Assembly (NCBI RefSeq): GCF_034137685.1
Contig: NZ_CP139418.1
Span: forward strand, 1,019,001-1,083,000
Source of the DNA: Streptococcus sp. S1
GTDB lineage: Bacteria; Bacillota; Bacilli; Lactobacillales; Streptococcaceae
DNA: 64,000 nt
Direction of reading: 5' to 3'
Position numbers and translations under genes: made by a program. The notes under the pieces were generated by a model, which saw only the letters and a list, made by a program, of their open reading frames with translations, was not told the DNA's origin and made no database searches. Below, one piece after another: positions 47,895-59,597 of this stretch (position 1 is the stretch's first letter; every line of letters begins with the position of its first letter).

Positions 47895-49136
47895 ATGAAA
47901 ATTGAAAAAAGACATCTTTTAAATTATTCCATCCTCATTCCCTATTTGATTTTATCTATTATTGGTTTGATTGTAGTCTATTCGACAACAAGTGCCTTGG
48001 CAATTCAAAGTGGAGTGAGTTCGATTCGAATGGTACGGACACAGGGGCTCTTCTTCATCTTTAGTCTCCTAACCATTGCCTTGATTTATAAATTTAGCCT
48101 AGACTTCCTGCGAAATAAAAAAGTATTAGCTTTTGTCATCTTTATTGAGGTGATTTTGTTGATCTTGTCTAGGTTTATCACGGATACGGTCAATGGAGCT
48201 CACGGTTGGTTGACGATTGCAGGAATGTTTAGTATCCAGCCAGCAGAATACCTCAAGGTGATCTTAGTCTGGTATCTGGCCTTGATTTTTTCTAAACGAC
48301 AAGATGAAATCCGTGATTATGATTACCAAGCCTTGACGCACAATGAATGGATTCCAAGAAATTTAAACGATTGGCGTTGGCTGACCTTGATTCTGATTGG
48401 AATCGTTGTGATCATGCCGGACTTGGGAAATGCGACGATCTTGGCCTTAACGGTCTTGATCATGATTACGGCTAGTGGAGTTGGCTACCGTTGGTTTACC
48501 TCACTACTTGCTTTAGTTGTTGGAGCATCGTCCATTGTCCTTGGTTCAATATGGATCATCGGTGTGGACCGTGTCGCTAAAATTCCAGTCTTTGGTTATG
48601 TAGCCAAACGTTTTAGTGCCTTCTTTAACCCCTTTAATGATTTGTCTGGCGCAGGTCACCAATTAGCTAATTCTTACTATGCCATGAGTAATGGTGGTTG
48701 GTTTGGCTTGGGGCTAGGAAATTCCATTGAAAAACAAGGTTACTTACCAGAAGCGCACACAGACTTTGTGTTTGCGATTGTGATTGAAGAATTAGGTTTT
48801 GTTGGAGCTAGCTTGATTCTTGCTCTCTTATTCTTCTTAATTCTTCGGATCATTTTAGTCGGTATTCGAGCAAAGAATCCTTTTAATTCGATGATGGCCA
48901 TTGGGATCGGTGGGATGATCTTAGTGCAAACCTTCATTAACATCGGAGGTATTTCTGGTTTGATTCCGTCTACAGGAGTGACCTTCCCCTTCTTATCCCA
49001 AGGGGGAAATAGCTTATGGGTCTTATCCATAGCGATTGCTTTCGTTTTGAATATCGATGCTAGTGAAAAACGGGCCAAGATGGAACAAGAAGGCATGGTT
49101 TTTGAAGAAAAAGGTAAAATCAAACCTTATTATTAA
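47895..49136 (+). CDS. ftsW: Septal peptidoglycan polymerase FtsW (SEDS)
   Basis: SEDS-family glycosyltransferase of 413 residues with about ten membrane helices, polymerising septal peptidoglycan with PBP2x. It begins SILIPYLILSIIGLIVVYST. The large extracellular loop with HGWLTI and QPAEYLKVILVWYLAL, the GAGHQLANSYYAMSNGGWFGLGLGNS block and HTDFVFAIVIEELG with its conserved aspartate are all present. It lies directly before ppc, the pneumococcal order. Confidence 0.94.
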   Translation: MKIEKRHLLNYSILIPYLILSIIGLIVVYSTTSALAIQSGVSSIRMVRTQGLFFIFSLLTIALIYKFSLDFLRNKKVLAFVIFIEVILLILSRFITDTVNGAHGWLTIAGMFSIQPAEYLKVILVWYLALIFSKRQDEIRDYDYQALTHNEWIPRNLNDWRWLTLILIGIVVIMPDLGNATILALTVLIMITASGVGYRWFTSLLALVVGASSIVLGSIWIIGVDRVAKIPVFGYVAKRFSAFFNPFNDLSGAGHQLANSYYAMSNGGWFGLGLGNSIEKQGYLPEAHTDFVFAIVIEELGFVGASLILALLFFLILRIILVGIRAKNPFNSMMAIGIGGMILVQTFINIGGISGLIPSTGVTFPFLSQGGNSLWVLSIAIAFVLNIDASEKRAKMEQEGMVFEEKGKIKPYY

Positions 49137-49174
49137 AAGGGAATTGTTGAATGGCTATTCAAAAAGGAGAAAAA

Positions 49175-52000
49175 ATGGTCTTACAAAAATTAGAGAACTT
49201 CACAAATAAAGATATTATCAAAGAAGAAGCCGAAATTTTAACTAATTTATTAGATGATATTACGAAAAATTTGGTTCGTCCGGAAACCTTTGATAAAATT
49301 ACGCAGTTGAAGGATCTATCAAAAACACAGAACTATCGTGAGTTGAATCAACTAGTGGAACAATTGACAAATGAAGAAATGACAGTGATTTCACGTTATT
49401 TTGCTATTTTACCACTCTTGATTAACATCTCAGAAGATGTCGATTTGGCCTATGAAATCAATCATTTGAATAACGTGGATGGTGAATACCTCGGAAAACT
49501 TTCTTCAACGATCAAGGAAGTTGCAAAAAATGAAGATGCACAGGAAATTCTTGAAAACCTCAATATTGTACCTGTTTTAACAGCCCATCCAACTCAAGTG
49601 CAAAGAAAAACCATGCTGGATCTAACCAATCATATTCATGCTCTTCTTCGTCAGCACCGGGATGTTAAAGCGGGTTTAATGAATGAGGATAAGTGGTATA
49701 ACAACCTTCGTTGTAATATTGAAATCATGATGCAAACGGATATGATTCGTGACAAAAAATTGAAGGTTACTAATGAGATCACCAATGTCATGGAATATTA
49801 CAATAGCTCTTTCTTACAAGCTGTTCCAAATCTTATGTTGGAATACAAACGCTTGGCAAAAGAGCATGGATTAGAGCTTGAACAACCACGTCCGATCACA
49901 ATGGGCATGTGGATTGGGGGAGACCGGGACGGGAATCCGTTTGTAACAGCTGAGACCTTAAAGCGTTCAGCAACTATTCAGAGTGAAGTCATTTTGAACT
50001 ATTACATCGAAAAGATTTCTAAATTATACCGTCATTTCTCGCTTTCAACGAGTCTTTCTAAAACAAGTGAAGCAGTAGCTGAAATGGCAGCCCTATCAAG
50101 TGATACATCTGTCTTTCGTGAAAAAGAACCTTACCGTCGGGCTTTCCACTATATCCAGTCAAAATTGATTCAAACCTTGGTCAATTTAAAAGAATGGACG
50201 ATGGTTGGGGAAACTAGAGAAGATCGTTATGCTGTCGAGAGGTTATTAGGAGCAAATGCTCATCAACAAGGGCCAGTTTCTGATTATATCGGCAATCGTA
50301 TTTCTGGGGCTCTAAAGAAAATTTCTGAGAAAGAGTCTCCAGCTTATGCATCAGCTCAAGAATTTAAAGAAGACCTTGAAAAGATCAAAGATTCCTTGTT
50401 AGAAAACAAATCAGAGTATTTAATTTCTGGTGAGTTTGCAGAACTTCTAGAAGCCATCGATGTTTTTGGATTCTATCTCGCCTCTATTGATATGCGCCAG
50501 GATTCGAGTGTACATGAAGCCTGTGTGGCAGAATTACTGAAATCAGCAGGGATTAATGACCACTATTCTGATTTATCAGAGGATGAAAAGTGTCAAGTTC
50601 TCTTGAAAGAACTTTTAGAAGACCCACGTATTTTATCAGCAACCCATGCTGAAAAATCTGAACTGCTTGAAAAAGAATTGGCGATTTTCCAAACGGCCCG
50701 TGAATTGAAGGATCGTTTAGGAGAAGAAGTCATTCGTCAAAACATCATTTCTCATGCAACAAGTGTGTCAGATATGTTGGAATTGGCTGTGATGTTGAAA
50801 GAAGTGGGCTTAGTCGATACGGAAAAAGCTCGCGTTCAAATCGTACCGTTGTTTGAAACGATCGAAGATTTGGATCATTCAGAAGAAACCATGAGAAGTT
50901 ACTTGTCTCTTCCAATTGCCAAACGTTGGATTGCTTCTAAGAACAACTACCAAGAGATTATGTTAGGTTACTCTGATTCCAACAAAGATGGTGGATACTT
51001 GTCTTCTTGTTGGACCCTCTTTAAAGCCCAACAACAATTGACCGCTATCGGAGATGAGTTTGGAGTGAAGATTACCTTCTTCCATGGTCGTGGTGGTACT
51101 GTTGGCCGTGGTGGAGGTCCTACTTATGAAGCCATCACTTCTCAACCATTGAAATCCATTAATGACCGTATCCGCTTAACCGAGCAAGGGGAAGTAATCG
51201 GCAATAAATATGGAAATAAAGATGCTGCCTACTACAACCTTGAGATGCTGGTTTCGGCAACCATTAACCGAATGATTGCCGAACAAAAGAGTCCATTCTC
51301 TATGTTTGATCGTTTCGGGGAAGTCATGGATAAAGTCGTGAATCGCAGTTACGATATCTATCGTGATTTGGTCTTTGGAAATGAGCACTTCTATGATTAC
51401 TTCTTTGAATCAAGTCCGATCAAAGCAATTTCAAGCTTTAATATTGGTTCACGTCCTGCTGCTCGAAAGACCATTACTGAAATCGGTGGTTTGCGTGCTA
51501 TCCCATGGGTCTTCTCATGGTCACAAAGTCGGGTGATGTTCCCTGGTTGGTACGGAGTAGGTTCTAGCTTTAAGGAATTTATCGATGAGGATCCTGAGAA
51601 TATCGAAACCCTTCGGTACATGTATAAAAACTGGCCTTTCTTCCAATCTCTCTTGTCAAATGTGGACATGGTCTTATCCAAAGCCAACATGGACATTGCT
51701 TTTGAGTACGCGCAATTGTGTGAGGAAGAAGAAGTCCGCAATATCTATCAGATCATCTTACATGAATGGCAATTGACGAAGGACATCATCTTGATGATTG
51801 AAGAACAAGACGAGTTGCTCGCTGAAAACCCTTATTTGAAAGAAAGTTTGGATTATCGGATGCCGTACTTTAACGTCTTGAACTATATTCAGTTAGAATT
51901 GATTCGACGTCAACGGACCGGCCAATTATCAGCTGATCAAGACAAGCTAATCCATATCACCATCAACGGGGTGGCAACAGGATTACGTAATTCAGGTTAA
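49175..52000 (+). CDS. ppc: Phosphoenolpyruvate carboxylase
   Basis: Anaplerotic enzyme making oxaloacetate from PEP and bicarbonate, 941 residues. Catalytic motifs are [10 protein letters not shown] (active-site His), [14 protein letters not shown], and the mobile loop [18 protein letters not shown]; the protein ends in the usual GLRNSG. ATG 49175 ([12 protein letters not shown]) follows GGAG by 5 nt and matches the family start; an in-frame ATG at 49151 is weaker. It begins 38 bp after ftsW and may be co-transcribed. Confidence 0.97.
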   Translation: MVLQKLENFTNKDIIKEEAEILTNLLDDITKNLVRPETFDKITQLKDLSKTQNYRELNQLVEQLTNEEMTVISRYFAILPLLINISEDVDLAYEINHLNNVDGEYLGKLSSTIKEVAKNEDAQEILENLNIVPVLTAHPTQVQRKTMLDLTNHIHALLRQHRDVKAGLMNEDKWYNNLRCNIEIMMQTDMIRDKKLKVTNEITNVMEYYNSSFLQAVPNLMLEYKRLAKEHGLELEQPRPITMGMWIGGDRDGNPFVTAETLKRSATIQSEVILNYYIEKISKLYRHFSLSTSLSKTSEAVAEMAALSSDTSVFREKEPYRRAFHYIQSKLIQTLVNLKEWTMVGETREDRYAVERLLGANAHQQGPVSDYIGNRISGALKKISEKESPAYASAQEFKEDLEKIKDSLLENKSEYLISGEFAELLEAIDVFGFYLASIDMRQDSSVHEACVAELLKSAGINDHYSDLSEDEKCQVLLKELLEDPRILSATHAEKSELLEKELAIFQTARELKDRLGEEVIRQNIISHATSVSDMLELAVMLKEVGLVDTEKARVQIVPLFETIEDLDHSEETMRSYLSLPIAKRWIASKNNYQEIMLGYSDSNKDGGYLSSCWTLFKAQQQLTAIGDEFGVKITFFHGRGGTVGRGGGPTYEAITSQPLKSINDRIRLTEQGEVIGNKYGNKDAAYYNLEMLVSATINRMIAEQKSPFSMFDRFGEVMDKVVNRSYDIYRDLVFGNEHFYDYFFESSPIKAISSFNIGSRPAARKTITEIGGLRAIPWVFSWSQSRVMFPGWYGVGSSFKEFIDEDPENIETLRYMYKNWPFFQSLLSNVDMVLSKANMDIAFEYAQLCEEEEVRNIYQIILHEWQLTKDIILMIEEQDELLAENPYLKESLDYRMPYFNVLNYIQLELIRRQRTGQLSADQDKLIHITINGVATGLRNSG

Positions 52001-52029
52001 AAAAATCGGAACGTCTGTTCCGATTTTTT
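52001..52029 (+). terminator. Terminator after ppc
   Basis: AAAAATCGGAAC-GTCT-GTTCCGATTTTT, starting at the base after the stop codon. Confidence 0.92.
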
Positions 52030-52178
52030 CTGCTCTGAAACAAAGAGATAGAAGATGCTTAATGAGCTTGAGTAGACGATTTTAAATGAGAATTTTCAAA
52101 GCTAGAACAGGATCTTTCAGCAAGAGGACAAAATAAAAGAAAAGAAGAGGAATAATTAAGAAAATATAGGTAAAAGGC

Positions 52179-52207
52179 TTGCAATTTCATCTAAAATTCG
52201 ATAGAAT
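52179..52207 (+). promoter_or_regulatory. tuf promoter
   Basis: TTGCAA (52179-52184), 17-bp spacer, TAGAAT (52202-52207). The -10 region GATAGAATAGTAAGG is repeated exactly before the DUF1934 gene (59111-59125). Confidence 0.8.
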
Positions 52208-52278
52208 AGTAAGGAAAGTTAGACTGTATTGCCTACTGTCTATCTATAAAATATATTTTATTGGAGGCTTTTACTCAA

Positions 52279-53475
<1,197 letters not shown>

Positions 53476-53516
53476 TTCGATCTAGTTCCCAGATTAACAA
53501 TTATATAGACAGACAG

Positions 53517-53546
53517 AAAACCCCGTGAAGACGGGGTTTTTATTTT
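53517..53546 (+). terminator. Terminator after tuf
   Basis: AAAACCCCGT-GAAG-ACGGGGTTTT, GC-rich stem and T run. Confidence 0.95.
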
Positions 53547-53639
53547 GGTAAAAAGTAAAATGAGCTTGTGCAACCTTTCATTATGACGAAATTTATGGTA
53601 AAATAGATAGTATAAAATTAGAAAAAAGAGGTATGTGAA

Positions 53640-54398
53640 ATGTCACGTAAACCATTTATCGCTGGTAACTGGAAAATGAACAAAAATCCAGAAGAAGCAA
53701 AAGCATTCGTTGAAGCTGTAGCATCAAAACTTCCTTCAGCTGACCTTGTTGAAGCTGGTATCGCAGCTCCTGCAGTTGACTTGACAACTGTTCTTGCTGC
53801 TGCTAAAGGTTCAAACCTTAAAGTTGCTGCCCAAAACACTTACTTTGAAAATGCTGGTGCCTTCACTGGTGAAACTAGCCCACAAGTTTTGAAAGAAATC
53901 GGTACTGACTACGTTGTGATCGGTCACTCAGAACGTCGTGACTACTTCCATGAAACTGATGAAGATATCAACAAAAAAGCAAAAGCAATCTTTGCGAACG
54001 GTATGCTTCCAATCATCTGTTGTGGTGAAAGCCTTGAAACTTACGAAGCTGGTAAAGCAGCAGAATTCGTAGGGGCTCAAGTTTCAGCTGCTCTTGCTGG
54101 ATTGACTGCAGAGCAAGTCGCTTCAACAGTTATCGCATACGAACCAATCTGGGCGATCGGTACGGGTAAATCAGCTTCACAAGACGACGCACAAAAAATG
54201 TGTAAAGTTGTTCGTGACGTTGTAGCTGCTGACTTTGGTCAAGAAGTGGCTGACAAAGTACGTGTTCAATACGGTGGTTCTGTGAAACCTGAAAACGTTG
54301 CTGAATATATGGCTTGTCCAGACGTTGACGGAGCTCTTGTAGGTGGTGCATCGCTTGATCCAGAAAGCTTCTTGGCATTGCTTGACTTCGTTAAATAA
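53640..54398 (+). CDS. tpiA: Triosephosphate isomerase
   Basis: Glycolytic enzyme of 252 residues. Substrate-binding N and K are in AGNWKMNK, the catalytic His in [11 protein letters not shown], the catalytic Glu in [15 protein letters not shown], and the C-terminal phosphate-binding loops in YGGSVKPEN and GALVGGASL. Codon use is as biased as in tuf. A TGG-TAAAAT extended -10 lies near 53596-53604. Confidence 0.98.
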   Translation: MSRKPFIAGNWKMNKNPEEAKAFVEAVASKLPSADLVEAGIAAPAVDLTTVLAAAKGSNLKVAAQNTYFENAGAFTGETSPQVLKEIGTDYVVIGHSERRDYFHETDEDINKKAKAIFANGMLPIICCGESLETYEAGKAAEFVGAQVSAALAGLTAEQVASTVIAYEPIWAIGTGKSASQDDAQKMCKVVRDVVAADFGQEVADKVRVQYGGSVKPENVAEYMACPDVDGALVGGASLDPESFLALLDFVK

Positions 54399-54407
54399 TG
54401 ACATATA

Positions 54408-54435
54408 AAAAGGCGAGAGGTTTCTCGTCTTTTTT
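54408..54435 (+). terminator. Terminator after tpiA
   Basis: AAAAGGCGAGA pairs with TCTCGTCTTTT (one G-U) and a T run follows. Confidence 0.82.
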
Positions 54436-54442
54436 ATAGTAG

Positions 54443-54470
54443 AAAAGACCAGCTACAAAGCTGGTCTTTT
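54443..54470. terminator. Second, bidirectional terminator between tpiA and murN
   Basis: AAAAGACCAGCT-ACAA-AGCTGGTCTTTT is a perfect 12-bp stem. It can end the minus-strand murMN operon. Confidence 0.9.
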
Positions 54471-54473
54471 GAG

Positions 54474-55709
54474 TTAGGAACGTCCTAATAGTTTCTTAAC
54501 GAGAGAAATCAGTTTGTATTTCAGAGGACTTGGGTAATAACGGAAGGTCCCCATCTTACGGACGATGTAGCCGTTGAAGTTTTGTTTGAAACGAAGCACA
54601 CCGTCTGACCCGTCAAAGATTCCTTGAATACCTAGGAAGTTATATCTTGGGATACCACGTTTGATGGTTTCAAGCATCATATATTCTTGGATAACAGCAG
54701 GAGCATAGAACTTATTAAATTCTGTATAAGAGCCACTGAATAAATAGGTGGATTCTTGTGGCATATAGACGAAGAGGCTACCTGCAAGAATGACGTCTTG
54801 ATCTCCATATTTTTCAATATATTCTTTCGCGTCCTTCTTTCTCACCTCAAAGGTATCAAACTGGCTAGAGAATTCACGAAGTTGATTTTGTTTTTTTTCT
54901 GAATTGGGGTTGACTTCAAGATCCTTCTGTAATTTCTCAATCTTCTGTGCTAGTTTTCCTTGGTCTTTTTCAAGATTCGTGTAGTAATGGTGGAAGTTCA
55001 GTGTTGCGATCATGAAATCTGCTTTGTCACCAAAACTGTCATAGAAAGTTTGGTAATAATCCAAGGTTTTATCCTGATAGTCGCGACGGTCACTGGTAGA
55101 GGAAGTAATATCCTTAAAGAGTTGCAGTTCATCTCGGTTTAATCGTTTCAGTTCAATACCGAAAGATTTGGCTTTTTTGACAAGTGGCTTTCCTTTTTTA
55201 CTGAAGCTCTTGAGAAGATTTTTTTCGGTGATACCCTCCATATCTTTCACATAATGCCAATCACCTTCTCCACCTGGATAACCTGTTGTTAAACCATCAT
55301 GCTGATAGCCCAATTTTTTTAGGGTATCCATGAAATGGTTTTGCTCTTCACTGGTTGGATTGCCGTCACTGTCAAAAGTTTGATAGGTATCATAGGGCTT
55401 AATAACGAGTTCAATAGCCCCATTTTCTTTCGCATAGTCTTTTAAGGCTGCATAGAAAGGTTCTAGCATAGCTTCCTCTTGGTAAAGGGGGCCAGAATTG
55501 ATTTCCATGTGGAGACCACCTGTCATAGGAAGACTGTACAAGATCGCTGCCACTTGGACTTGATCTTCTTGTTTCCAAGCGATAAATTGGACCGTGTTTC
55601 CTCGCTTTTCAAGCAGATCTGCCATTTCAGCAGACTGGATAAAAGAGCGATGGGAGACAGTATTTGCAAATGAGGTAAATTCTTCTTTTGAAATTGTCGT
55701 AAGAGTCAT
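54474..55709 (-). CDS. murN: FemAB-family aminoacyltransferase MurN (second cross-bridge residue)
   Basis: FemX/FemAB-fold enzyme of 411 residues that uses aminoacyl-tRNA to add an amino acid to the lipid II side chain, building the interpeptide bridge. Two GNAT-like halves are separated by a coiled-coil arm (about residues 240-285, YTNLEKDQGKLAQKIEKLQ). RYNFLGIQGIFDGSDGVLRFK is the FemAB C-terminal motif. It follows murM by 5 bp, the pneumococcal order, where MurN adds alanine. The exact amino acid in this strain is not readable. Confidence 0.9.
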   Translation of the reverse strand: MTLTTISKEEFTSFANTVSHRSFIQSAEMADLLEKRGNTVQFIAWKQEDQVQVAAILYSLPMTGGLHMEINSGPLYQEEAMLEPFYAALKDYAKENGAIELVIKPYDTYQTFDSDGNPTSEEQNHFMDTLKKLGYQHDGLTTGYPGGEGDWHYVKDMEGITEKNLLKSFSKKGKPLVKKAKSFGIELKRLNRDELQLFKDITSSTSDRRDYQDKTLDYYQTFYDSFGDKADFMIATLNFHHYYTNLEKDQGKLAQKIEKLQKDLEVNPNSEKKQNQLREFSSQFDTFEVRKKDAKEYIEKYGDQDVILAGSLFVYMPQESTYLFSGSYTEFNKFYAPAVIQEYMMLETIKRGIPRYNFLGIQGIFDGSDGVLRFKQNFNGYIVRKMGTFRYYPSPLKYKLISLVKKLLGRS

Positions 55710-55714
55710 GTAAC

Positions 55715-56926
55715 TTATTTACTCCTTAATTTTTTCCGGATCTTGTAGACTTTGTTTACAAGTGGATAGAGTGGACTGGTTGGGAGGTTGAATTCCCCAA
55801 CAAATTCTTCAATGACAGGATTAAATTTAGATTTGAAATGATAGAGACCACCATCGAGTGAATTTTCAATGCCCCCCATATTTTGCCAAGAAGCACCACG
55901 ATCAAAAGCGTGTTGGGCAGTTTCATACCAGGTGAGGATAGCAGGTTGGTAACGGCGGAATTCTTCATCCATGCCTGCATAAACATTTTCAGACGTCCCA
56001 CCGAATTCAAGGGTTAAGGTCCCAGATAAAGGAACAACCTGTCTACCTGCTTGGAGATGCTGTTCAAGAAATTGCAGTTCTTCCTCTATCCGCTCTTTTT
56101 CTTTTTGATTATTCTCAACCTTGCCAGGCTTTGTTTTTTCTGTGAATTTTTCAGCCTCTGCCTTGTTTTTTTCAAGATCTTTTATAAGGGAGCTTTTCCG
56201 TTTCTCGAGATCTAGAGTAGATAAAGTAATGTAGGATTTTCCTTGGTAGGTTGTGAGTAGTTTTTCGTAGTAGTCTTTTCCACGCAAATGAATGCTTTTA
56301 CGTGCCTCAGTCTTTTTCATGAGAGAAGCAAAGTCCTCTAACAATTCAGTCCCACCAAATTGAACTTGGATCCCTTTGTTTCGAGCAGTTCGGATGGCTT
56401 GTCGAGTAGATTTTGAAAGATCTTGCTCAGTGAAAAACTCTATGTGGATATTCGCTTGAAAGCGTGGTTGGATATTTTCTGCCATATCACTGGTTCGGCC
56501 AGTCCATTCAACCCCTTCTTTAGTTAAGGTGTCGATGACCGCTTGTACATCAGTGGTTTCCGTATTTTCTTGTCCAATCAATTGTTTACTCAAGAAAAGA
56601 CTTGGATCAAACTTCACAAATAAGGCTTTGTATTGTTTGGCTATCTTTTTAAGGGACTGGATCACATATGAAACCAGCTCTTTGTTTTGGTAATCCATGA
56701 TTGGGCCTCGAGGAATGTAGAGCATGGAAAAGCCAAGTGGCAGGGGTTGAATCAAGATGCTTGCAACAGCGACTAATTGGTCTTCTTGATAAAAACCAAC
56801 CCGTTCATTTCCCCAATTATCTTTGATTTTTGCCCATGAGCTGCTTTGTAAGAGATTGGTTTGGTCACTCTGAATAACAAAGTCGTCATGCTCACTAGCA
56901 GAAATTCCTAGCTGGTAATGGTACAT
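55715..56926 (-). CDS. murM: FemAB-family aminoacyltransferase MurM (first cross-bridge residue)
   Basis: Protein of 403 residues with the FemAB fold, starting MYHYQLGISASEHDDFVIQS and including LQSSSWAKIKDNWGNE. A coiled-coil insertion at about residues 238-305 (LIKDLEKNKAEAEKF, KEKERIEEELQFLEQHL) resembles the seryl-tRNA synthetase arm and contacts tRNA. GASWQNMGGIENSLDGGLYHFK is close to the C-terminal motif. In pneumococcus MurM adds Ser or Ala to the lipid II lysine and influences penicillin resistance. It starts 3 bp after the HAD gene. Confidence 0.9.
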   Translation of the reverse strand: MYHYQLGISASEHDDFVIQSDQTNLLQSSSWAKIKDNWGNERVGFYQEDQLVAVASILIQPLPLGFSMLYIPRGPIMDYQNKELVSYVIQSLKKIAKQYKALFVKFDPSLFLSKQLIGQENTETTDVQAVIDTLTKEGVEWTGRTSDMAENIQPRFQANIHIEFFTEQDLSKSTRQAIRTARNKGIQVQFGGTELLEDFASLMKKTEARKSIHLRGKDYYEKLLTTYQGKSYITLSTLDLEKRKSSLIKDLEKNKAEAEKFTEKTKPGKVENNQKEKERIEEELQFLEQHLQAGRQVVPLSGTLTLEFGGTSENVYAGMDEEFRRYQPAILTWYETAQHAFDRGASWQNMGGIENSLDGGLYHFKSKFNPVIEEFVGEFNLPTSPLYPLVNKVYKIRKKLRSK

Positions 56927-56929
56927 TTC

Positions 56930-57736
56930 TTATAATACCCACTTTCTAATGGCGTATGCAACGCCAGATTCATCATTTGATTTGGTAATAGTTGTAGCAA
57001 TTTTTTTAAGAGCTGGATTGCCATTTTCCATAACGACAGCATGTCCCACGACTTCTAGCATGGAACGGTCATTTTCTTCATCTCCGATAGCCATGGTTTC
57101 ATCTTGCTGGATTCCAAGTCGTTCAGCTAGATGAAGAAGGGCAGCTCCCTTATTGGTCGTTTTTCCTAGAATTTCTAAATAAAAAGGGGCTGATTTGACC
57201 ATGGTGAAGCGGTCCTGAAATTCTTTTGGGATTTTTGCAATCGCAGTATCCAGAATATCTGGTTCATCGATATACATGGCCTTGACAAATTCTTTCTCTC
57301 GAACTTCTTCAGGCGTCCGGTAATAAAGGGGCATATTGACCAGTTGAGATTCATGAATGGTGTAGCGTCCGATATCGCGATTGCTGGTATAGATGCCGTC
57401 TTTAGTAATAGCATGAGAGTGGATTTGGAGTTTGTTAGCAAGAGACTCGATATCGAGATAGTCCTCATAATCTAAAAGGTCCTTGATGAGTTCTTTTCCA
57501 GTAGCGGTTTCTTGAACCAGACCACCATTAAAGGTAATAACATAGTCTCCAGGATCCATCAAATGGAGTTCTTTTAAAAGTTTTGAGACCCCTGCGATAG
57601 GACGACCGGTTGTGATCACGATTTTAACGCCTGCGGCTTTAGCGTCTTGAATGGCTTCAAATACGGAAGGTGTGATCTCTTTTTTTGAATTGAGAAGTGT
57701 ACCGTCGATATCGATCGCCACTAATTTAATGGACAT
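56930..57736 (-). CDS. Cof-type HAD phosphatase in the murMN operon
   Basis: HAD-IIB hydrolase of 268 residues: DIDGTLLNSKKEI (motif I), ITTGRP (motif II), KGAALLHLAERLG (motif III lysine) and GDEENDRSMLEVVG (motif IV). Substrate unknown. ATG 57736 has AGGAGA upstream and lies inside the end of the HD gene (11-bp overlap). It continues into murM after 3 bp, so four genes form one operon. It is one of three Cof-type genes in the window. Confidence 0.9.
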   Translation of the reverse strand: MSIKLVAIDIDGTLLNSKKEITPSVFEAIQDAKAAGVKIVITTGRPIAGVSKLLKELHLMDPGDYVITFNGGLVQETATGKELIKDLLDYEDYLDIESLANKLQIHSHAITKDGIYTSNRDIGRYTIHESQLVNMPLYYRTPEEVREKEFVKAMYIDEPDILDTAIAKIPKEFQDRFTMVKSAPFYLEILGKTTNKGAALLHLAERLGIQQDETMAIGDEENDRSMLEVVGHAVVMENGNPALKKIATTITKSNDESGVAYAIRKWVL

Positions 57737-59036
57737 CCGTCTCTCCTGTAAAATAATCATTGGTGATATAGGAAGTGAATTCCTCTACTTGCTTACTGAA
57801 AAGTCCATTAACCTCCAGCATTTCTTTTGGGAAATAGAAGCGGTTGTCTCCATAGCGAGTTCCTGCTAAAGCAGCGACGAGTGGAGACAACTGAGACAAT
57901 TCAGCGAGACTCCCATCTTTTCGGATCATCTCGATCTGGGTCCGCGGTTTTTCAAGCTCTGGTCGATAAATATCGTAGGGCAGGTCAAAATTTTGATGAA
58001 TAGCTGTGTAGTAGGTTGGATTAAACCCAACCTCTTTGATCAGTTTTTCAAGGATTGCTAAGTCTTTTCGCTTATCTTCTGTAAATAGAATCGATTTGAA
58101 GACTTTCCGATTAATATAGCGCTGAGCAAGATCAGACAAGATGGTATCCGGACTATCCATCCAGACTTGGAAATAGGTATTCATCACACCGTCATCTAGA
58201 TTTAGGTAGTCTTGAATGGTGACCTCTTCTTCAAAAAATGGAATCAAGCGAGGTGAAGTCAGTTGAAAATACTCTTTCTGATCTGGATAAATGGTTCTAG
58301 CGCGTTTGAGAAGATTTTGAAGGAGGACTTCCATGGCACGAGTAGCCGGGTGGAAGTAGACCTGCATATACATTTGGTAACGACTGACCACGTAATCCTC
58401 GACAGCGTGCATGCCATTTTGTTGGAAGGCAATGCCATTTTCAATTGGTCGAATGACACGCAAAATACGGGTCAAGTCAAATTTTCCATAGGAAGCACCC
58501 GTAAAGTAGGCATCCCGCAGTAAATAATCCATTCGGTCCACATCAATTTGACTAGAAATCAATTGTACCACTTGTTTATTGGGATAGGTATGATCAATGA
58601 CGCTGGCTACACGATTTGGGAAATCAGGTGCTACCTGTAAGAGGATTTGATTGACCTCCGTCTCTGGGCTGGTGATGATCAGCTGGGTCATTTTTTCATG
58701 ATCGGTCCCAAAGAGTCCTTCGAAGGTATGGGAATAGGCACCATGTCCAATGTCATGAAGAAGAGCGGCTGTCATGGTCAGTAAGTTTTCATCAGAATTC
58801 CATTGCTCTGCATACTTTTCCTCAAAAATGGACAGGATGCGTCTTGAAATTTCATAGGCGCCAAGACAGTGAGAAAAACGACTATGCTCCCCACCGTGGA
58901 AGGTAAAACCAGATGTCCCCAGTTGTTTGATGCGGCGTAGTCGTTGAAATTCTTTACTATTAATTAATTGATAAATGATGGGATGATCCACATGAACGTA
59001 ATCATGTACGGGATCGCGAAAGACTTTTTCATTCAT
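57726..59036 (-). CDS. HD-domain hydrolase (dGTPase-like, YwfO type)
   Basis: Protein of 436 residues of the HD superfamily. It opens KVFRDPVHDYVHVDHPII, typical of YwfO-like proteins. Metal-site residues are in FSHCLGAYEISRRI (His) and ALLHDIGHGAYSHTFE (His-Asp), with DVDRMDYLLRDA further on. Relatives hydrolyse dNTPs. It is the first gene of an operon with the HAD and murMN genes. The ATG follows an extended -10 by 6 nt with no ribosome site. Confidence 0.88.
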   Translation of the reverse strand: MNEKVFRDPVHDYVHVDHPIIYQLINSKEFQRLRRIKQLGTSGFTFHGGEHSRFSHCLGAYEISRRILSIFEEKYAEQWNSDENLLTMTAALLHDIGHGAYSHTFEGLFGTDHEKMTQLIITSPETEVNQILLQVAPDFPNRVASVIDHTYPNKQVVQLISSQIDVDRMDYLLRDAYFTGASYGKFDLTRILRVIRPIENGIAFQQNGMHAVEDYVVSRYQMYMQVYFHPATRAMEVLLQNLLKRARTIYPDQKEYFQLTSPRLIPFFEEEVTIQDYLNLDDGVMNTYFQVWMDSPDTILSDLAQRYINRKVFKSILFTEDKRKDLAILEKLIKEVGFNPTYYTAIHQNFDLPYDIYRPELEKPRTQIEMIRKDGSLAELSQLSPLVAALAGTRYGDNRFYFPKEMLEVNGLFSKQVEEFTSYITNDYFTGETDVH

Positions 59037-59042
59037 GGGTCT

Positions 59043-59051
59043 ATTATAGCA
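59043..59051 (-). promoter_or_regulatory. HD-HAD-murMN promoter, predicted leaderless start
   Basis: Minus-strand extended -10 TGCTATAAT ends 6 nt (AGACCC) before ATG 59036. No Shine-Dalgarno sequence is present. Confidence 0.72.
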
Positions 59052-59110
59052 AAAAAAAGCCTATTTTGCGATCTAGAGGCTAATAGGGGCAGTCAAAATG
59101 CGTAAAATTT

Positions 59111-59125
59111 GATAGAATAGTAAGG
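59111..59125 (+). promoter_or_regulatory. Promoter of the DUF1934 gene
   Basis: GATAGAATAGTAAGG contains -10 TAGAAT (59113-59118); identical 15 bases form the tuf -10 region. The -35 is weak. Confidence 0.6.
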
Positions 59126-59151
59126 CAAGAAAAGAAGAGAAGGAGACAAAG

Positions 59152-59535
59152 ATGCAGATTCGCATTCAAAATACCATTCGATTTGGAGAAGAAATGGAAA
59201 TCGTTGATCAGTACTATCAAGGTGAATGGAAGGAAAAAGCAGGTTTTCAATATCTCTTGTATACCAATGAAGAAGATGAAAAGGTTGCTTTGAAATTTTC
59301 CAACGATGAATTGATCATGACACGATTCTCAAGTCCTAAATCCATCATGCGTTTCTACAAAAATGAAGATGGTGGGGCAATCATTCCCACTCCGATGGGC
59401 ATTCAGCAGTTTTTGATTACAACAGATCTCTTTCAATTAGAAGCAGGTCATTTGCAAGTCTCTTATCGTTTGCTAACTCTCGATGGAGAACAGGAATTTG
59501 CCAATTATCAATTACTGGTGGAATGGGAAGAATAG
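59152..59535 (+). CDS. DUF1934 (YwiB-type) beta-barrel protein
   Basis: Protein of 127 residues, all-beta in pattern, with MQIRIQNTIRFGEEMEIVDQ at the start and FYKNEDGGAIIPTPMGIQ mid-chain. It matches the DUF1934/YwiB family, calycin-like barrels of unknown role. GAAGGAG lies upstream of the ATG. It diverges from the HD gene. Confidence 0.85.
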   Translation: MQIRIQNTIRFGEEMEIVDQYYQGEWKEKAGFQYLLYTNEEDEKVALKFSNDELIMTRFSSPKSIMRFYKNEDGGAIIPTPMGIQQFLITTDLFQLEAGHLQVSYRLLTLDGEQEFANYQLLVEWEE

Positions 59536-59562
59536 ACCTCATTAAATTATTCGAGATCCCGC

Positions 59563-59590
59563 TTGCTTTATTCTATAAAAATGGTATAAT
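59563..59590 (+). promoter_or_regulatory. Promoter of the Mn2+ riboswitch-mgtA transcript
   Basis: TTGCTT (59563-59568), 16-bp spacer, TATAAT (59585-59590). Confidence 0.78.
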
Positions 59591-59597
59591 AAAAGCA

